Shown: positions 44,610-53,431 of the stretch, piece by piece
Position numbering within the stretch: position 1 is the first letter of the stretch
Layout: each line of letters opens with the position of its first letter
Source: Dechloromonas denitrificans
GTDB lineage: Bacteria > Pseudomonadota > Gammaproteobacteria > Burkholderiales > Rhodocyclaceae
Reading direction: 5' to 3'
Assembly (NCBI RefSeq): GCF_001551835.1
Contig: NZ_LODL01000019.1
Location: 237,859-301,858, forward strand
Length of the DNA: 64,000 nt
Position numbers and translations under genes: made by a program
The notes under the pieces: generated by a model
Told to the model about the DNA's origin: nothing
Database searches by the model: none
Seen by the model: the letters and a program-made list of their open reading frames with translations, nothing else

Positions 44610-45464
44610 ATGAATAAAACCACCCTCAGATCCAGCCTGGCCGGCCTGCTCATGCTCGCCGCCAGCACGCTGGCCAGCGCCGCCGAGCACGCCACGCCGC
44701 GCGAGGCCCGCGCCCTCTTTGACCAGGCCGTCAAATACCTGCAAGCCAACGGCCCGGAAAAAGCCTGGGCCGCCTTCAACAACAAGAAAGGCCCCTTCGT
44801 CAAAAAGGATCTCTACGTCTACGTCATCGACCTGCAGGGCACCTACGTCGCCAACGGCGCCGCCCCCGACAGCCTGGTCGGCCTCAAGGTACTGGACAGC
44901 GTCGACGCCGCCGGCAATCCGCTCTTCCGCCAGATGATCGCCGTCACCGACAAACAGCAGGAAGCGCGCATCCGCTACGTCTGGCTCAACCGCCAGAGCA
45001 ACCACGTCGAACCCAAGTTCGCCTGGCTGCACCGCGAAGGCGAGCACATCCTCGGTGTCGGCTACTACGCGCCGCGCTCGACCGCCGACGACGCCAAGAA
45101 GCTGCTCGACGCGGCCAGCGCCCAGGTCAAGAAACAAGGCATGGCCAAGGCCTTGGCCAGCTTCAACGACCCGCGCGGTCCCTTCGTGCGTGACGACCTC
45201 TACGTCTTCGCCATCAACCTGGCCAGCGGCAAGTTCGAAGCCCACGGCATGAACCCGAAATGGACCGGCACCAACGCCAGCGACCTGCACGACGTCGAAG
45301 GCCATCCGCTGGTCAAGGACATGCTCGAACTGGCCAAGAGCAAGGGCGAAGGCACGGTCGACTACGTCTGGCGCAACCCGGTCACCAACAGCGTCGAAAA
45401 GAAACGCACCTTCATCCGCCGCGAAAACGGCAGCCTGATTGGGGTCGGTTTCTACACAGAATAA
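44610..45464 (+). CDS. exported double-Cache domain protein
   Basis: A 284-residue protein: signal peptide (cleavage near LASAA) and two tandem single-Cache repeats (about 30-150 and 165-284). Each contains a DLYVYVIDLQG or DLYVFAINLAS strand and a YVWxNPxxNxVExK block, and ends LGVGYY or IGVGFY. There is no membrane anchor or output domain, so it is likely a soluble periplasmic ligand binder. It follows the PedS2/PedR2-like pair by 35 bases and shares their operon, so it could present a ligand to the kinase. The GGAGACAATCC before its ATG is the same as before the dehydrogenase at 37394. Confidence 0.8.
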   Translation: MNKTTLRSSLAGLLMLAASTLASAAEHATPREARALFDQAVKYLQANGPEKAWAAFNNKKGPFVKKDLYVYVIDLQGTYVANGAAPDSLVGLKVLDSVDAAGNPLFRQMIAVTDKQQEARIRYVWLNRQSNHVEPKFAWLHREGEHILGVGYYAPRSTADDAKKLLDAASAQVKKQGMAKALASFNDPRGPFVRDDLYVFAINLASGKFEAHGMNPKWTGTNASDLHDVEGHPLVKDMLELAKSKGEGTVDYVWRNPVTNSVEKKRTFIRRENGSLIGVGFYTE

Positions 45465-45488
45465 GGCCTGATCGCGCCAACCGGACGA

Positions 45489-45523
45489 CTGCTGCGGTCG
45501 ACCGGGTAAAAAGGGCAAAAAGC
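45489..45523 (+). repeat. dispersed GCGGTCGAC repeat, intergenic copy
   Basis: CTGCTGCGGTCGACCGGG plus tail AAAAAGGGCAAAAAGC sits directly before the terminator at 45524. Confidence 0.65.
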
Positions 45524-45555
45524 AAAATGGCGCATCGATCGGATGCGCCATTTTT
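45524..45555. terminator. bidirectional intrinsic terminator
   Basis: Stem ATGGCGCATC / GATGCGCCAT with a five-base loop, flanked by A on the left and T on the right, between the convergent Cache and ParB-like genes. It can serve both. Confidence 0.8.
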
Positions 45556-45590
45556 ATTGGCGGGGAGCAGATCGCCTGCGCCGGCAGGAA

Positions 45591-46505
45591 CTACGCGTTG
45601 CCCTCGCCTTTCAACGCCAGGAATTCGTCGATCAGGCGGACCAGGATTTCTTCTTCGTCGCCGTCGTCGAGGCCGAGCAGTTCGGCGACCATTTTAACCT
45701 TGCCCGGATTGACGCGCTGGCGGGGGGCGGCGGGCGGCGTGACCGGGGCGGCCGGCGCCTCTTCCCAGGGCGGGATGCTGGCGGCGGCGGGTGCCGTGGC
45801 GACCGGCACCACCGCTGCGGGAGCGACTTCCGGCTCGGCTTCTTCCTTCTTGCGGCGGCGGCCGCCTTCTTCGGAGAGCGCGCTGTCGATGACCTTCTTG
45901 GCGAGCTTTTCGCCTTCCGGCAGTTGTGCGGTCTGGACGATCAGCGTTTCGGCGCGGGCTTCGTTTTTCTGGGCGAGTTTTTCGAGCTGGATGGCGGCGC
46001 CGGTGCTGGCGATCTTGCCGGAATCGAGCAAGGCGCTGACTTTCGGCGACAGGTTGGCGGCGGCGGTGGCCTGGCTGAGCCAGGCGGAGCTGCGGCCAAA
46101 GTGATCGGCGGCGGCTTCCGGCGTTTCGAAGCGCTGGGCGATGTTCTGGATGGCGTTGGCCATGTCGCGCGGCTCCAAGGCAGCGCGCACGCCGAGGCCG
46201 AGGTTTTCGAAGATTCGCACCTCCAGCACTTCGTCAGCCGGACAAGCGTGGATCAGGGCCGGCACGCGCTGCTCGCCGGCCAGTTGGGCGGCGCGCCAAC
46301 GGCGTTCGCCGACGATCAGGCGATAGCGCCCGCCACTGTCGGCCGGCTGGACGACCAGCGGGTGGATCAGGCCTTTCTTGGCAATGGCGTTGGCCAGGCC
46401 CTTGAGGCTGGTTTCGTCGATTTGCTGGCGCGGATGCGCCGGATCCGGCTCGATCAGCGTCACGTCGAGCATCTGGAACTGGATGGATGTGTCTTTGAAA
46501 GTCAT
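45591..46505 (-). CDS. ParB/Srx-fold domain protein, orphan (no ParA)
   Basis: A 304-residue ParB-family protein. It has the N-terminal ParB/Srx-fold domain (LIEPDPAHPRQQIDETSLKGL, IHPLVVQPA, YRLIVGERRWRAAQLA, the CTP-binding-type motif), a central HTH region (ETPEAAADHFGRSSAWLSQATAAANLSPKV) and an Ala/Pro-rich linker before a short C-terminal domain. No parA or origin features are near, and the genes around it are metabolic. It is therefore probably a ParB-like regulator or a plasmid/ICE relic, not the chromosome partition protein. Confidence 0.8.
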   Translation of the reverse strand: MTFKDTSIQFQMLDVTLIEPDPAHPRQQIDETSLKGLANAIAKKGLIHPLVVQPADSGGRYRLIVGERRWRAAQLAGEQRVPALIHACPADEVLEVRIFENLGLGVRAALEPRDMANAIQNIAQRFETPEAAADHFGRSSAWLSQATAAANLSPKVSALLDSGKIASTGAAIQLEKLAQKNEARAETLIVQTAQLPEGEKLAKKVIDSALSEEGGRRRKKEEAEPEVAPAAVVPVATAPAAASIPPWEEAPAAPVTPPAAPRQRVNPGKVKMVAELLGLDDGDEEEILVRLIDEFLALKGEGNA

Positions 46506-46621
46506 GGCGGCTCGGCAAATCGGAAAGGGGCAGCATGTTCACCGGGATCGGACCATTTTTCAAGCCCGAGCGCTGCATTTGGACAATTTGCCCAGCCCCG
46601 TGGGTGCACCGCTCCAGAATT

Positions 46622-46650
46622 GAGCACCTGCTCCGGCGTTGATCAGGTGC
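46622..46650. promoter_or_regulatory. inverted repeats, candidate enhancer for the aldehyde dehydrogenase
   Basis: GAGCACCTGCTC (46622-46633) is a palindrome, and GCACCTG (46624-46630) pairs with CAGGTGC (46644-46650) at a 13-base spacing. The position about 100-120 bases upstream of the -24 element suits an activator of the AcoR type. The remainder of 46506-46863 carries no gene. Confidence 0.45.
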
Positions 46651-46742
46651 ATGACAAAGCAGTGTTTCACCCGCCGCCGACCAAAACACTCAAGTCATTG
46701 ATTCAATGCAACTTTCAAAGCATTGGCACAGCTAGCGACGGC

Positions 46743-46759
46743 TTGGCACACGGCATGCA
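46743..46759 (+). promoter_or_regulatory. sigma-54 promoter of the aldehyde dehydrogenase operon
   Basis: TTGGCACACGGCATGCA: GG (46745-46746) and GC (46757-46758) with ten bases between. The -12 TTGC is ATGC here, otherwise consensus. The start codon is at 46864. Confidence 0.65.
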
Positions 46760-46863
46760 CTTTATTAGGCACGAGACAGACAGGTAGCAATGTTCGATTT
46801 GAACCACGACCTGCCAGCCTTGAACCATTGTTCGCAACTCAATTTAAGAAACTGGAGACAAAC

Positions 46864-48384
<1,521 letters not shown>

Positions 48385-48430
48385 CCGGGCAACGCATCTC
48401 CTCCACTGGCCCAGTTGCGGGCAACTCTTC

Positions 48431-48457
48431 GGGGGCGGGCAACCGCCCCCTTTTTTT
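48431..48457 (+). terminator. intrinsic terminator/attenuator after the aldehyde dehydrogenase
   Basis: Stem GGGGGCGG / CCGCCCCC with loop GCAA, followed by seven T. It lies only 32 bases before the DUF779 start, so it probably lowers expression of the two downstream genes and does not end the operon fully. Confidence 0.8.
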
Positions 48458-48488
48458 AGCGGGCCGTTCTGAAAGCCGGGAGAAAACC

Positions 48489-48857
48489 ATGGTCGACCGC
48501 GTCATTGCCACCGAAGCCACGCTGGAACTGATCAAGCAGTTGCAGGCCAAGCATGGCGAACTGATGTTCCACCAGTCCGGCGGCTGTTGCGACAACAGCG
48601 CCGCCAACTGCTACCTGCCCGGCGAACTGACCATCGGCGCCGGCGATGTCCTGCTCGGCCAGATCGGCGGCGTGCCCTTCTACATCGGCAAGACGCAGTA
48701 CGAATACTGGAAGCACACGCAACTGATCATCGACGTCATCGACGGTCACGGCGGCACCTTCTCGCTCGAAGGCCCGGAGGGCAAGGCCTTCCACACCCGC
48801 TCGCGCGTTTTCACCGACGCCGAATGGGCCGAACTGCAAGCTGCCGGCCTCGTCTGA
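48489..48857 (+). CDS. DUF779 domain protein
   Basis: A 122-residue cytoplasmic protein with a Cys-rich motif SGGCCDNSAANCY and the conserved tail FSLEGPEGKAFHTRSRVF. DUF779 genes are very often next to acetaldehyde dehydrogenase genes, as here. The Cys cluster suggests a metal or redox role, but no activity is known to me. It lies between the aldehyde dehydrogenase and a c-type cytochrome. Confidence 0.85.
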   Translation: MVDRVIATEATLELIKQLQAKHGELMFHQSGGCCDNSAANCYLPGELTIGAGDVLLGQIGGVPFYIGKTQYEYWKHTQLIIDVIDGHGGTFSLEGPEGKAFHTRSRVFTDAEWAELQAAGLV

Positions 48858-48886
48858 CGGCAGCCATTTTTACAAGGAACCGAAAC

Positions 48887-49216
48887 ATGAAGTCATCCGC
48901 CACCGCTTTGTTGCTCCCCCTGCTCGCCACCAGCCTGCTGACGCTGACCGGCCCGGCCCAGGCCTCCGAAGCCATCGTCAAGAAGGCGCGCTGCGTCGCC
49001 TGCCATACCGTCGACGCCAAGCGCGTCGGCCCCGCCTACAAGGACGTAGCCGCCAAGTATCGCGGCGACGCCGGCGCCCCGACCAGGCTGTTCGACAAGG
49101 TGCGCGCCGGCGGCAGCGGCAACTGGGGCGAAATCCCGATGCTGCCGCACGGTGCCGACAAGATCAGCGATGAAGATCTGAAAGCCGCCATTCAGTGGAT
49201 CCTCAGCCTGAATTGA
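48887..49216 (+). CDS. class I cytochrome c (c-551 type)
   Basis: A 109-residue exported protein: signal ending GPAQA, haem motif CVACH at about residues 36-40, KRVGPAYKDVAAKY after it, and the Met ligand in IPMLPHGADKISDEDLK. It is the size and pattern of c-551/c-552 electron shuttles. It could carry electrons from the quinoprotein/c-550 system to an oxidase. AAGGAAC precedes the ATG at 48887. The frame extends upstream over DUF779, but without signal-peptide logic. Confidence 0.88.
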   Translation: MKSSATALLLPLLATSLLTLTGPAQASEAIVKKARCVACHTVDAKRVGPAYKDVAAKYRGDAGAPTRLFDKVRAGGSGNWGEIPMLPHGADKISDEDLKAAIQWILSLN

Positions 49217-49243
49217 TGGCCGGACAAAAAACACCCACCGCTC

Positions 49244-49274
49244 TTGACCAAAACCGGTCAAACGCGGCTATAAT
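49244..49274 (+). promoter_or_regulatory. promoter of the tRNA pair
   Basis: A perfect -10 TATAAT (49269-49274) with TTGACC (49244-49249) 19 bases before it. The tRNA begins 12 bases after the -10 box. Confidence 0.6.
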
Positions 49275-49286
49275 GCGCGCCCTTTC

Positions 49287-49362
49287 GCGTTCTTAGCTCA
49301 GTTGGTAGAGCGTCGCCCTTACAAGGCGAATGTCGGCGGTTCGACCCCGTCAGGACGCACCA
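49287..49362 (+). tRNA. tRNA-Val (anticodon TAC)
   Basis: The 76-base cloverleaf has acceptor GCGTTCT / AGGACGC, D arm AGCTCAGTTGGTAGAGC, anticodon stem with CTTACAA loop (anticodon TAC), T arm GGCGGTTCGACCCCGTC and an encoded CCA. It is transcribed together with the tRNA-Leu two bases downstream. Confidence 0.95.
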
Positions 49363-49364
49363 GT

Positions 49365-49449
49365 GCTCTGGTGGTGAAATTGGTAGACACGCTATCTTGA
49401 GGGGGTAGTGCCGTAAGGTGTGCGAGTTCGAGTCTCGCCCAGAGCACCA
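49365..49449 (+). tRNA. tRNA-Leu (anticodon GAG)
   Basis: An 85-base class II tRNA: acceptor GCTCTGG / CCAGAGC, D arm GGTGAAATTGGTAGACAC, anticodon stem CTATC / GGTAG with loop TTGAGGG (anticodon GAG), a long variable arm, T loop GTTCGAGTC and an encoded CCA. Confidence 0.95.
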
Positions 49450-49473
49450 AAAGAAAGTACAAAGCAGTCCGAT

Positions 49474-49518
49474 AAAGGCCGAAACAGCTTGTTGATACAA
49501 GGGTTCCGGCCTTTTTTT
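49474..49518 (+). terminator. intrinsic terminator after the tRNA genes
   Basis: AAGGCCG pairs with CGGCCTT, with an inner CTTG/CAAG pair, and seven T follow. Confidence 0.8.
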
Positions 49519-49633
49519 CGTCTACTGCTCTCGAATATGCAATATTGAAATCCGACACTCGCTCTCGGTCAGGCGATTTTGGCTGATACGCCCAAAGCAG
49601 GGGGCTTCAGGCGCAAGCGGCCGCCAGATTGCT

Positions 49634-50017
49634 TCAGTAGGTTGTGCCGTAATAGGCGTGGACGCTCTTTTCCCAGGTACTATCGGCCATGTTGGGCCAG
49701 TTGTCGCTATCGAATCCCGGGGCATTCTTCAGGCGTTCTTCGTCGGTATCCATAATAAGGCGCTTGTTTTCAGTGTCGACCTTCAGGGCGCTCCAGGGCA
49801 CGGCAAACAGCTTTTCGCCGAGGCTAAGGAAGCCGCCGAAGGAGAGCACGGCGTAGCAAACTCTGCCGCTTTCGATGTCCAACATGAGTTCCTTGATGCT
49901 GCCCAGCTTTTCGCCTTTCGGGTTGTACACATCGTCACTGCTCAGCGTGCTGGCGCTGAGTAGTCTTGTGCCACGGCGGGCGGTATTGATTACTTCGGTG
50001 TTGATCGTATCGTTCAT
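49634..50017 (-). CDS. PRC-barrel domain protein
   Basis: A 127-residue cytoplasmic protein with one PRC-barrel domain (LLSASTLSSDDVYNPKGEKL, IKELMLDIESGRVCYAVLSF, FAVPWSAL). Such single-domain proteins are common in stress gene groups with CsbD-type proteins, as here. The C-terminal NWPNMADSTWEKSVHAYYG tail is typical of this group. The role is unknown. Confidence 0.85.
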   Translation of the reverse strand: MNDTINTEVINTARRGTRLLSASTLSSDDVYNPKGEKLGSIKELMLDIESGRVCYAVLSFGGFLSLGEKLFAVPWSALKVDTENKRLIMDTDEERLKNAPGFDSDNWPNMADSTWEKSVHAYYGTTY

Positions 50018-50099
50018 TTGATGCTCCTGAATTTGTTTGGTGAATGACTGAATGGGAAAGAGATTGTTGGCTGAAGGGTTCGGCCAAGGCTTCGAATAT

Positions 50100-50285
50100 C
50101 TATTTCCCCTTGCTGGCGTCCTTGATGTCTTCTTTCAGGTCGCCGTAGGCGGCCTGGATTTTTCCGCCAGATTTTTGAATCTTTCCTTTCAACTCCAGGT
50201 CGTCGTTGCCGACGAGGTTGCCGGCAACTTCCTTGACTTTGCCTTTGGCTTCTTCGAGACGCCCCTTGGCTTGATCCTTGTTCAT
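50100..50285 (-). CDS. CsbD-family stress protein
   Basis: A 61-residue hydrophilic protein with the CsbD pattern (MNKDQAKGRLEEAKGKVKE, a GN then two charged helices). CsbD proteins are general-stress proteins of unknown activity. AGGAG precedes the ATG at 50285; the open frame upstream has no protein character. The 50286-50529 interval to the cupin gene shows nothing else. Confidence 0.88.
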   Translation of the reverse strand: MNKDQAKGRLEEAKGKVKEVAGNLVGNDDLELKGKIQKSGGKIQAAYGDLKEDIKDASKGK

Positions 50286-50529
50286 GGTGAACTCCTGATA
50301 ACTAGATGAATGGAACGGGTGCCTGAGTTGCGATCCGGCATCCGTGATGGAGAGAATAGGTAAGGCGACGCTGAAAATCGGTGCGCTGGGACGCTTAACA
50401 AACGGGCCTGGCCAACGTTGGCGAGCAGACAAATTGGCCGTACGCACAGCCTGATAACCGGCGTTTTTCACCGAAATCTCTCAAAGGAAATTGACTGGCA
50501 AGGCGGACGCAAAACGGCGCGTCAGCTAT

Positions 50530-50922
50530 CTATTCAGTCGTTTTGCCGTTGAATTGCTCAGTGTCCCCCTCAGCGTCGGCACGGGTCTCGTGAACGACGC
50601 CATCCCGATGATTGGGTGGGGCATAGAGCGTATAGAGCTTGAGCGGCACGCTGCCGGTGTTGATGATGTTGTGATTCACCCCGGCCGGCACGAGTACTGC
50701 GAAGCCAGTTTGAATCGGCGTTCTGGCGCCATTCAGAACGGCTTCGCCGGAACCTTCTTCGACACGGAAGAACTGGTCGACCTGATGAATCTCTGCGCCG
50801 ATGTCTTCCTGCGGCTTAAGGGAAATCAGCACGAGCTGGGATTTTTTGCCGGTATATAGAACTTGGCGAAACTTGTCGTTTTTGACGGCCAGACTTTCGA
50901 TATCCTGCACAAAGCCCTTCAT
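50530..50922 (-). CDS. cupin domain protein
   Basis: A 130-residue single cupin: motif 1 EIHQVDQFFRVEEGSGEAVLNG and motif 2 PAGVNHNIINTG, with His and Glu ligands for a metal. The substrate is unknown; similar proteins bind small molecules or act as mannose-6-phosphate isomerase-like folds. It lies in the PRC-barrel/CsbD group, just after a 24-residue membrane peptide gene. Confidence 0.85.
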   Translation of the reverse strand: MKGFVQDIESLAVKNDKFRQVLYTGKKSQLVLISLKPQEDIGAEIHQVDQFFRVEEGSGEAVLNGARTPIQTGFAVLVPAGVNHNIINTGSVPLKLYTLYAPPNHRDGVVHETRADAEGDTEQFNGKTTE

Positions 50923-50931
50923 GGCAATTTT

Positions 50932-51006
50932 TTACCGCAGGCCAAAAAATGACAGGACGGCGATCACGACAACGACCAGACCGACGATGTAGATAATGTT
51001 GTTCAT
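50932..51006 (-). CDS. 24-residue single-pass membrane peptide
   Basis: A short gene with a strong ribosome binding site (AAAGGAAAC, six bases before ATG 51006). It encodes MNNIIYIVGLVV followed by more hydrophobic residues, a SFFG turn and a C-terminal Arg, ending in TAA. Nearly the whole peptide is one membrane helix. Similar tiny proteins accompany CsbD/PRC-barrel genes in other proteobacteria as far as I recall. Its start is 10 residues of hydrophobic code after the SD, and no other frame competes. Confidence 0.6.
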   Translation of the reverse strand: MNNIIYIVGLVVVVIAVLSFFGLR

Positions 51007-51120
51007 TAGCGTTTCCTTTCGCTTAATCGGCTGGACGATTCCTATTGCCCAACCGACTTCACCTTACCCTGCACGCCAGTCACGCTCTGTACGCCAGCAC
51101 GCACAAAAACCGGCCTTGCT

Positions 51121-52080
51121 TTACCAAAGCAATGGCTGCTCGCTGCTCTGAGTAAATTCGCTGGCGGCTGGCATCGTCGAACTGTCGGTTGATAAGGCTT
51201 CGTCGCAGAAATATGGCAGCATCATGCCGCTGGCAGGATTCTCGACAGCGACGGCGCGAATGACTACGGCATGTGTTTTGACCGCACCGAAAACTGTTGC
51301 AAAAGATACGTCGGCTGCATCCCGGCCAGTACCGAAACGGACGAACCCCATTGGGATTCCGGTGCCTGAGGGATCGAAGATATACCAGCGGTAACCAAGA
51401 TATACCTCGACATAGGCCTGGAAGTCGGACGGGCCCAGCGTCGGGTCGGCTCCGTAATCCGTGCCCGTGGCGAAGCGGGCCGGAATGTTGAGGGCACGGC
51501 AAAGGGCGATCATCAGGTGAGCGAAATCGCGACATACCCCGACACGTTGAATGAGCGTATCGATCGCCGAGGTGTTGGTGTTCGAACTGTTCAGGGCAAA
51601 GCTGACATGCCTTTTGACCCAGTCCTGTATTCCCCGGACCCGGCTATATCCTTGCGTGAATCTTCCGAACTCATTGTTGGCAAACTTGATGAGAAGGTCC
51701 GACTGGCAATAACGGCTGGGATAGATATAGCCAATGACCTCGGGCGGCATATCGCACACAGCGACCTCGGCGATTTTCACGGGATCTGCGAAGTAGTGCA
51801 TGAGATCGATCTGCGCAGTGTAGCCAAGACTCAAGGCACCTGGAGCCGCATGCAACTGCAGATAGCGATTGCCGGTTCCGGGCGCCGTATACATCCTCGG
51901 CGAGATTGGCTGGCTCAGCGTCAGGTTTTCGGTGGAAACCCGCTGATTCGGCGTCTGTGCAGCATGTATGTTGAAAACGAAATCGGCACCTGGGCCATCA
52001 ATTTCATACGTTAGGTCAATCTGCAAGTCGATCCGGATCATGAAGTGGGCGAGCTTTCGATTGTTGGGCAGCCCAACCAT
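51121..52080 (-). CDS. transglutaminase-like cysteine protease-fold protein
   Basis: A 319-residue protein with an N-terminal beta domain and a transglutaminase core: catalytic Cys in QRVGVCRDFAHLMIALCRALNIPARF, His in FQAYVEVYLGYRWYIFDPSG (the His may be replaced by Tyr or Glu in this block) and Asp in FDPSG. Members act as proteases or in peptide cross-linking, and many are uncharacterised. The ATG at 52080 has GAGG eight bases upstream; ATG 52041 is the alternative. The expected HxxxE in the strand before YIFDP reads AYVEVY here, so activity is uncertain. Confidence 0.75.
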   Translation of the reverse strand: MVGLPNNRKLAHFMIRIDLQIDLTYEIDGPGADFVFNIHAAQTPNQRVSTENLTLSQPISPRMYTAPGTGNRYLQLHAAPGALSLGYTAQIDLMHYFADPVKIAEVAVCDMPPEVIGYIYPSRYCQSDLLIKFANNEFGRFTQGYSRVRGIQDWVKRHVSFALNSSNTNTSAIDTLIQRVGVCRDFAHLMIALCRALNIPARFATGTDYGADPTLGPSDFQAYVEVYLGYRWYIFDPSGTGIPMGFVRFGTGRDAADVSFATVFGAVKTHAVVIRAVAVENPASGMMLPYFCDEALSTDSSTMPAASEFTQSSEQPLLW

Positions 52081-52290
52081 AATTCAGCCTCGCCGCAAAC
52101 ACTGTGCGCCAGGACACAGAGAGATGGCTGAGGTTTGTAGTCGCTTATACCGTCTCCAGGAGCAAGACCCGTTTGAAGCCCGGCGCCTCAAGCGCTCGGC
52201 AAGGCAAGGCCCCGGCAAATCTTCGCTAGCCACGTCCAACTGAAGGTAATCGCGGATAATTGGCGCCTTCTCTTTTACGGCACGACGCCA

Positions 52291-52590
52291 ATGTCCTTCG
52301 CCCCTTTCAAACCCTACGCCATCGCCGGCGCCGTGCTTGCAACCGCCTGTGGCGGACTGGTCGCCAGTGGCCGGATCAATAGCGACGATCTCGTCCTGCT
52401 GTTGCCGAGTATTTTTCTGCTTGGCGGCTTTTGCGCCTTTATCCACGCCATCGTGGTCGGCATTGCCGCTTATCGCGGCAAACTGTCACGGAAGACCGGC
52501 CAGCCGGTACCTTTTTCCGATAGCGTCAATCTGCTGCTCTTTGCCAGCATCCTGATCGGCGCCATGGCGGTGATCGGCTCGCATCCCTGA
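52291..52590 (+). CDS. small membrane protein of unknown function
   Basis: A 99-residue protein with about three membrane segments (roughly 9-26, 34-58, 79-96) and a short basic loop (YRGKLSRKTGQ). I recognise no family. It stands alone, 210 bases from the divergent transglutaminase-like gene. Confidence 0.6.
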   Translation: MSFAPFKPYAIAGAVLATACGGLVASGRINSDDLVLLLPSIFLLGGFCAFIHAIVVGIAAYRGKLSRKTGQPVPFSDSVNLLLFASILIGAMAVIGSHP

Positions 52591-52670
52591 CCTGCCGCCG
52601 TCTGGCATTGCCGGCGATTACTCGGTAAGCTGCAACCGTCTATCCCGAGCAAGCACCTAGCGAGGCGAAC

Positions 52671-53051
52671 ATGAGCGACGTTGAATCGGCCCCGGCGGCG
52701 GCCAAGCAATCCAACCCCAACAAACTGCTGATCATCCTGATCGGCTGCGCGCTGGCCCTCTCCCTGGTCAATACCGTCCTGTTGGTGCTCAACCCTACGG
52801 CGAGCAAGGTCGAAGCCTTCAACGAGAGTCTTAAAACCGACCTCGCCGAGAGCATTGCCAGCGTCCACAAGAAAGTCGATGGGCTGCGCAGCGCCGAAAT
52901 CGAGTGGCAAGCCGTGCTGAAGAAAGCCAGCGAGAAGCCGGCGGCGACCTACAAGATCGTCAAGTCGGGCGACGGCTTGCTGACGCTGACCGAAATTGAA
53001 GCAGCCGCCCCGATGACTGCCGAAACAGCCGCCCAGGAGCCGAAAAAGTAA
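52671..53051 (+). CDS. single-pass membrane protein of unknown function
   Basis: A 126-residue protein: a hydrophilic start, one membrane helix (about 19-40, LLIILIGCALALSLVNTVLL), a coiled-coil-like helix (FNESLKTDLAESIASVHKKVDGLRS split over two turns) and an Ala-rich end. A terminator follows at 53080. No family is recognised. Confidence 0.6.
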   Translation: MSDVESAPAAAKQSNPNKLLIILIGCALALSLVNTVLLVLNPTASKVEAFNESLKTDLAESIASVHKKVDGLRSAEIEWQAVLKKASEKPAATYKIVKSGDGLLTLTEIEAAAPMTAETAAQEPKK

Positions 53052-53079
53052 GCTGGCCGGCTAGGCAGGCACAGTATGC

Positions 53080-53104
53080 AACCCGCAACCGTGCGGGTTT
53101 TTTC
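53080..53104 (+). terminator. intrinsic terminator after the membrane protein gene
   Basis: AACCCGCA pairs with TGCGGGTT across a four-base loop and runs into six T. Confidence 0.85.
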
Positions 53105-53162
53105 TTGCCTTTAATTTGATCCAAATCCTTCTGGCGGCGGGCAAACGGCGCACAATCGGAGC

Positions 53163-53312
53163 ATGCGAAGGCGCTCCAGAAAAACGACCTTGCTGGCGGC
53201 GATTGCTGCCGGGCTACTCGCGGCCGGCATCGCGCTGGCCACCGGTGCCGAGTTGTACCTGACACTGGGCTTTGTGATTGCCTGCGTCGCCGTCATCGTC
53301 TGGGTCTATTGA
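53163..53312 (+). CDS. 49-residue membrane peptide
   Basis: ATG at 53163 with GGAG five bases upstream. A basic start (MRRRSRKTT) is followed by two hydrophobic stretches separated by TGAEL, ending VWVY. The positive-inside start fits a small two-pass inner-membrane protein. No family is recognised; the evidence is the ribosome binding site and the amphipathic design. Confidence 0.5.
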   Translation: MRRRSRKTTLLAAIAAGLLAAGIALATGAELYLTLGFVIACVAVIVWVY

Positions 53313-53337
53313 ATTGGCGGGCGCAGGAAATACCGGG

Positions 53338-53373
53338 CATTTTTTGCCTTTTCAGGCCGTCGACCGCCGGACT
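53338..53373 (-). repeat. dispersed GCGGTCGAC repeat, intergenic copy
   Basis: On the minus strand it begins GTCCGGCGGTCGACGGCC and ends AAAAGGCAAAAAATGC. It lies between the 49-residue peptide gene and the cytochrome b561 gene. Confidence 0.65.
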
Positions 53374-53431
53374 CGCCACCGGCGATGTGACAAGGCTGTG
53401 ACAGAGCACTGCTCCAGCACAGCACAACTGT

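Noticed and set aside
46723..46739. TTGGCACAGCTAGCG, a first TTGGCAC just upstream of the accepted sigma-54 promoter
   Set aside because: There is no GC at the required ten-base distance.
49244..49261. TTGAC...GTCAA dyad before the tRNA genes as an FNR-type site
   Set aside because: The spacer is eight bases instead of four, and the left half is better explained as the -35 region of the tRNA promoter.
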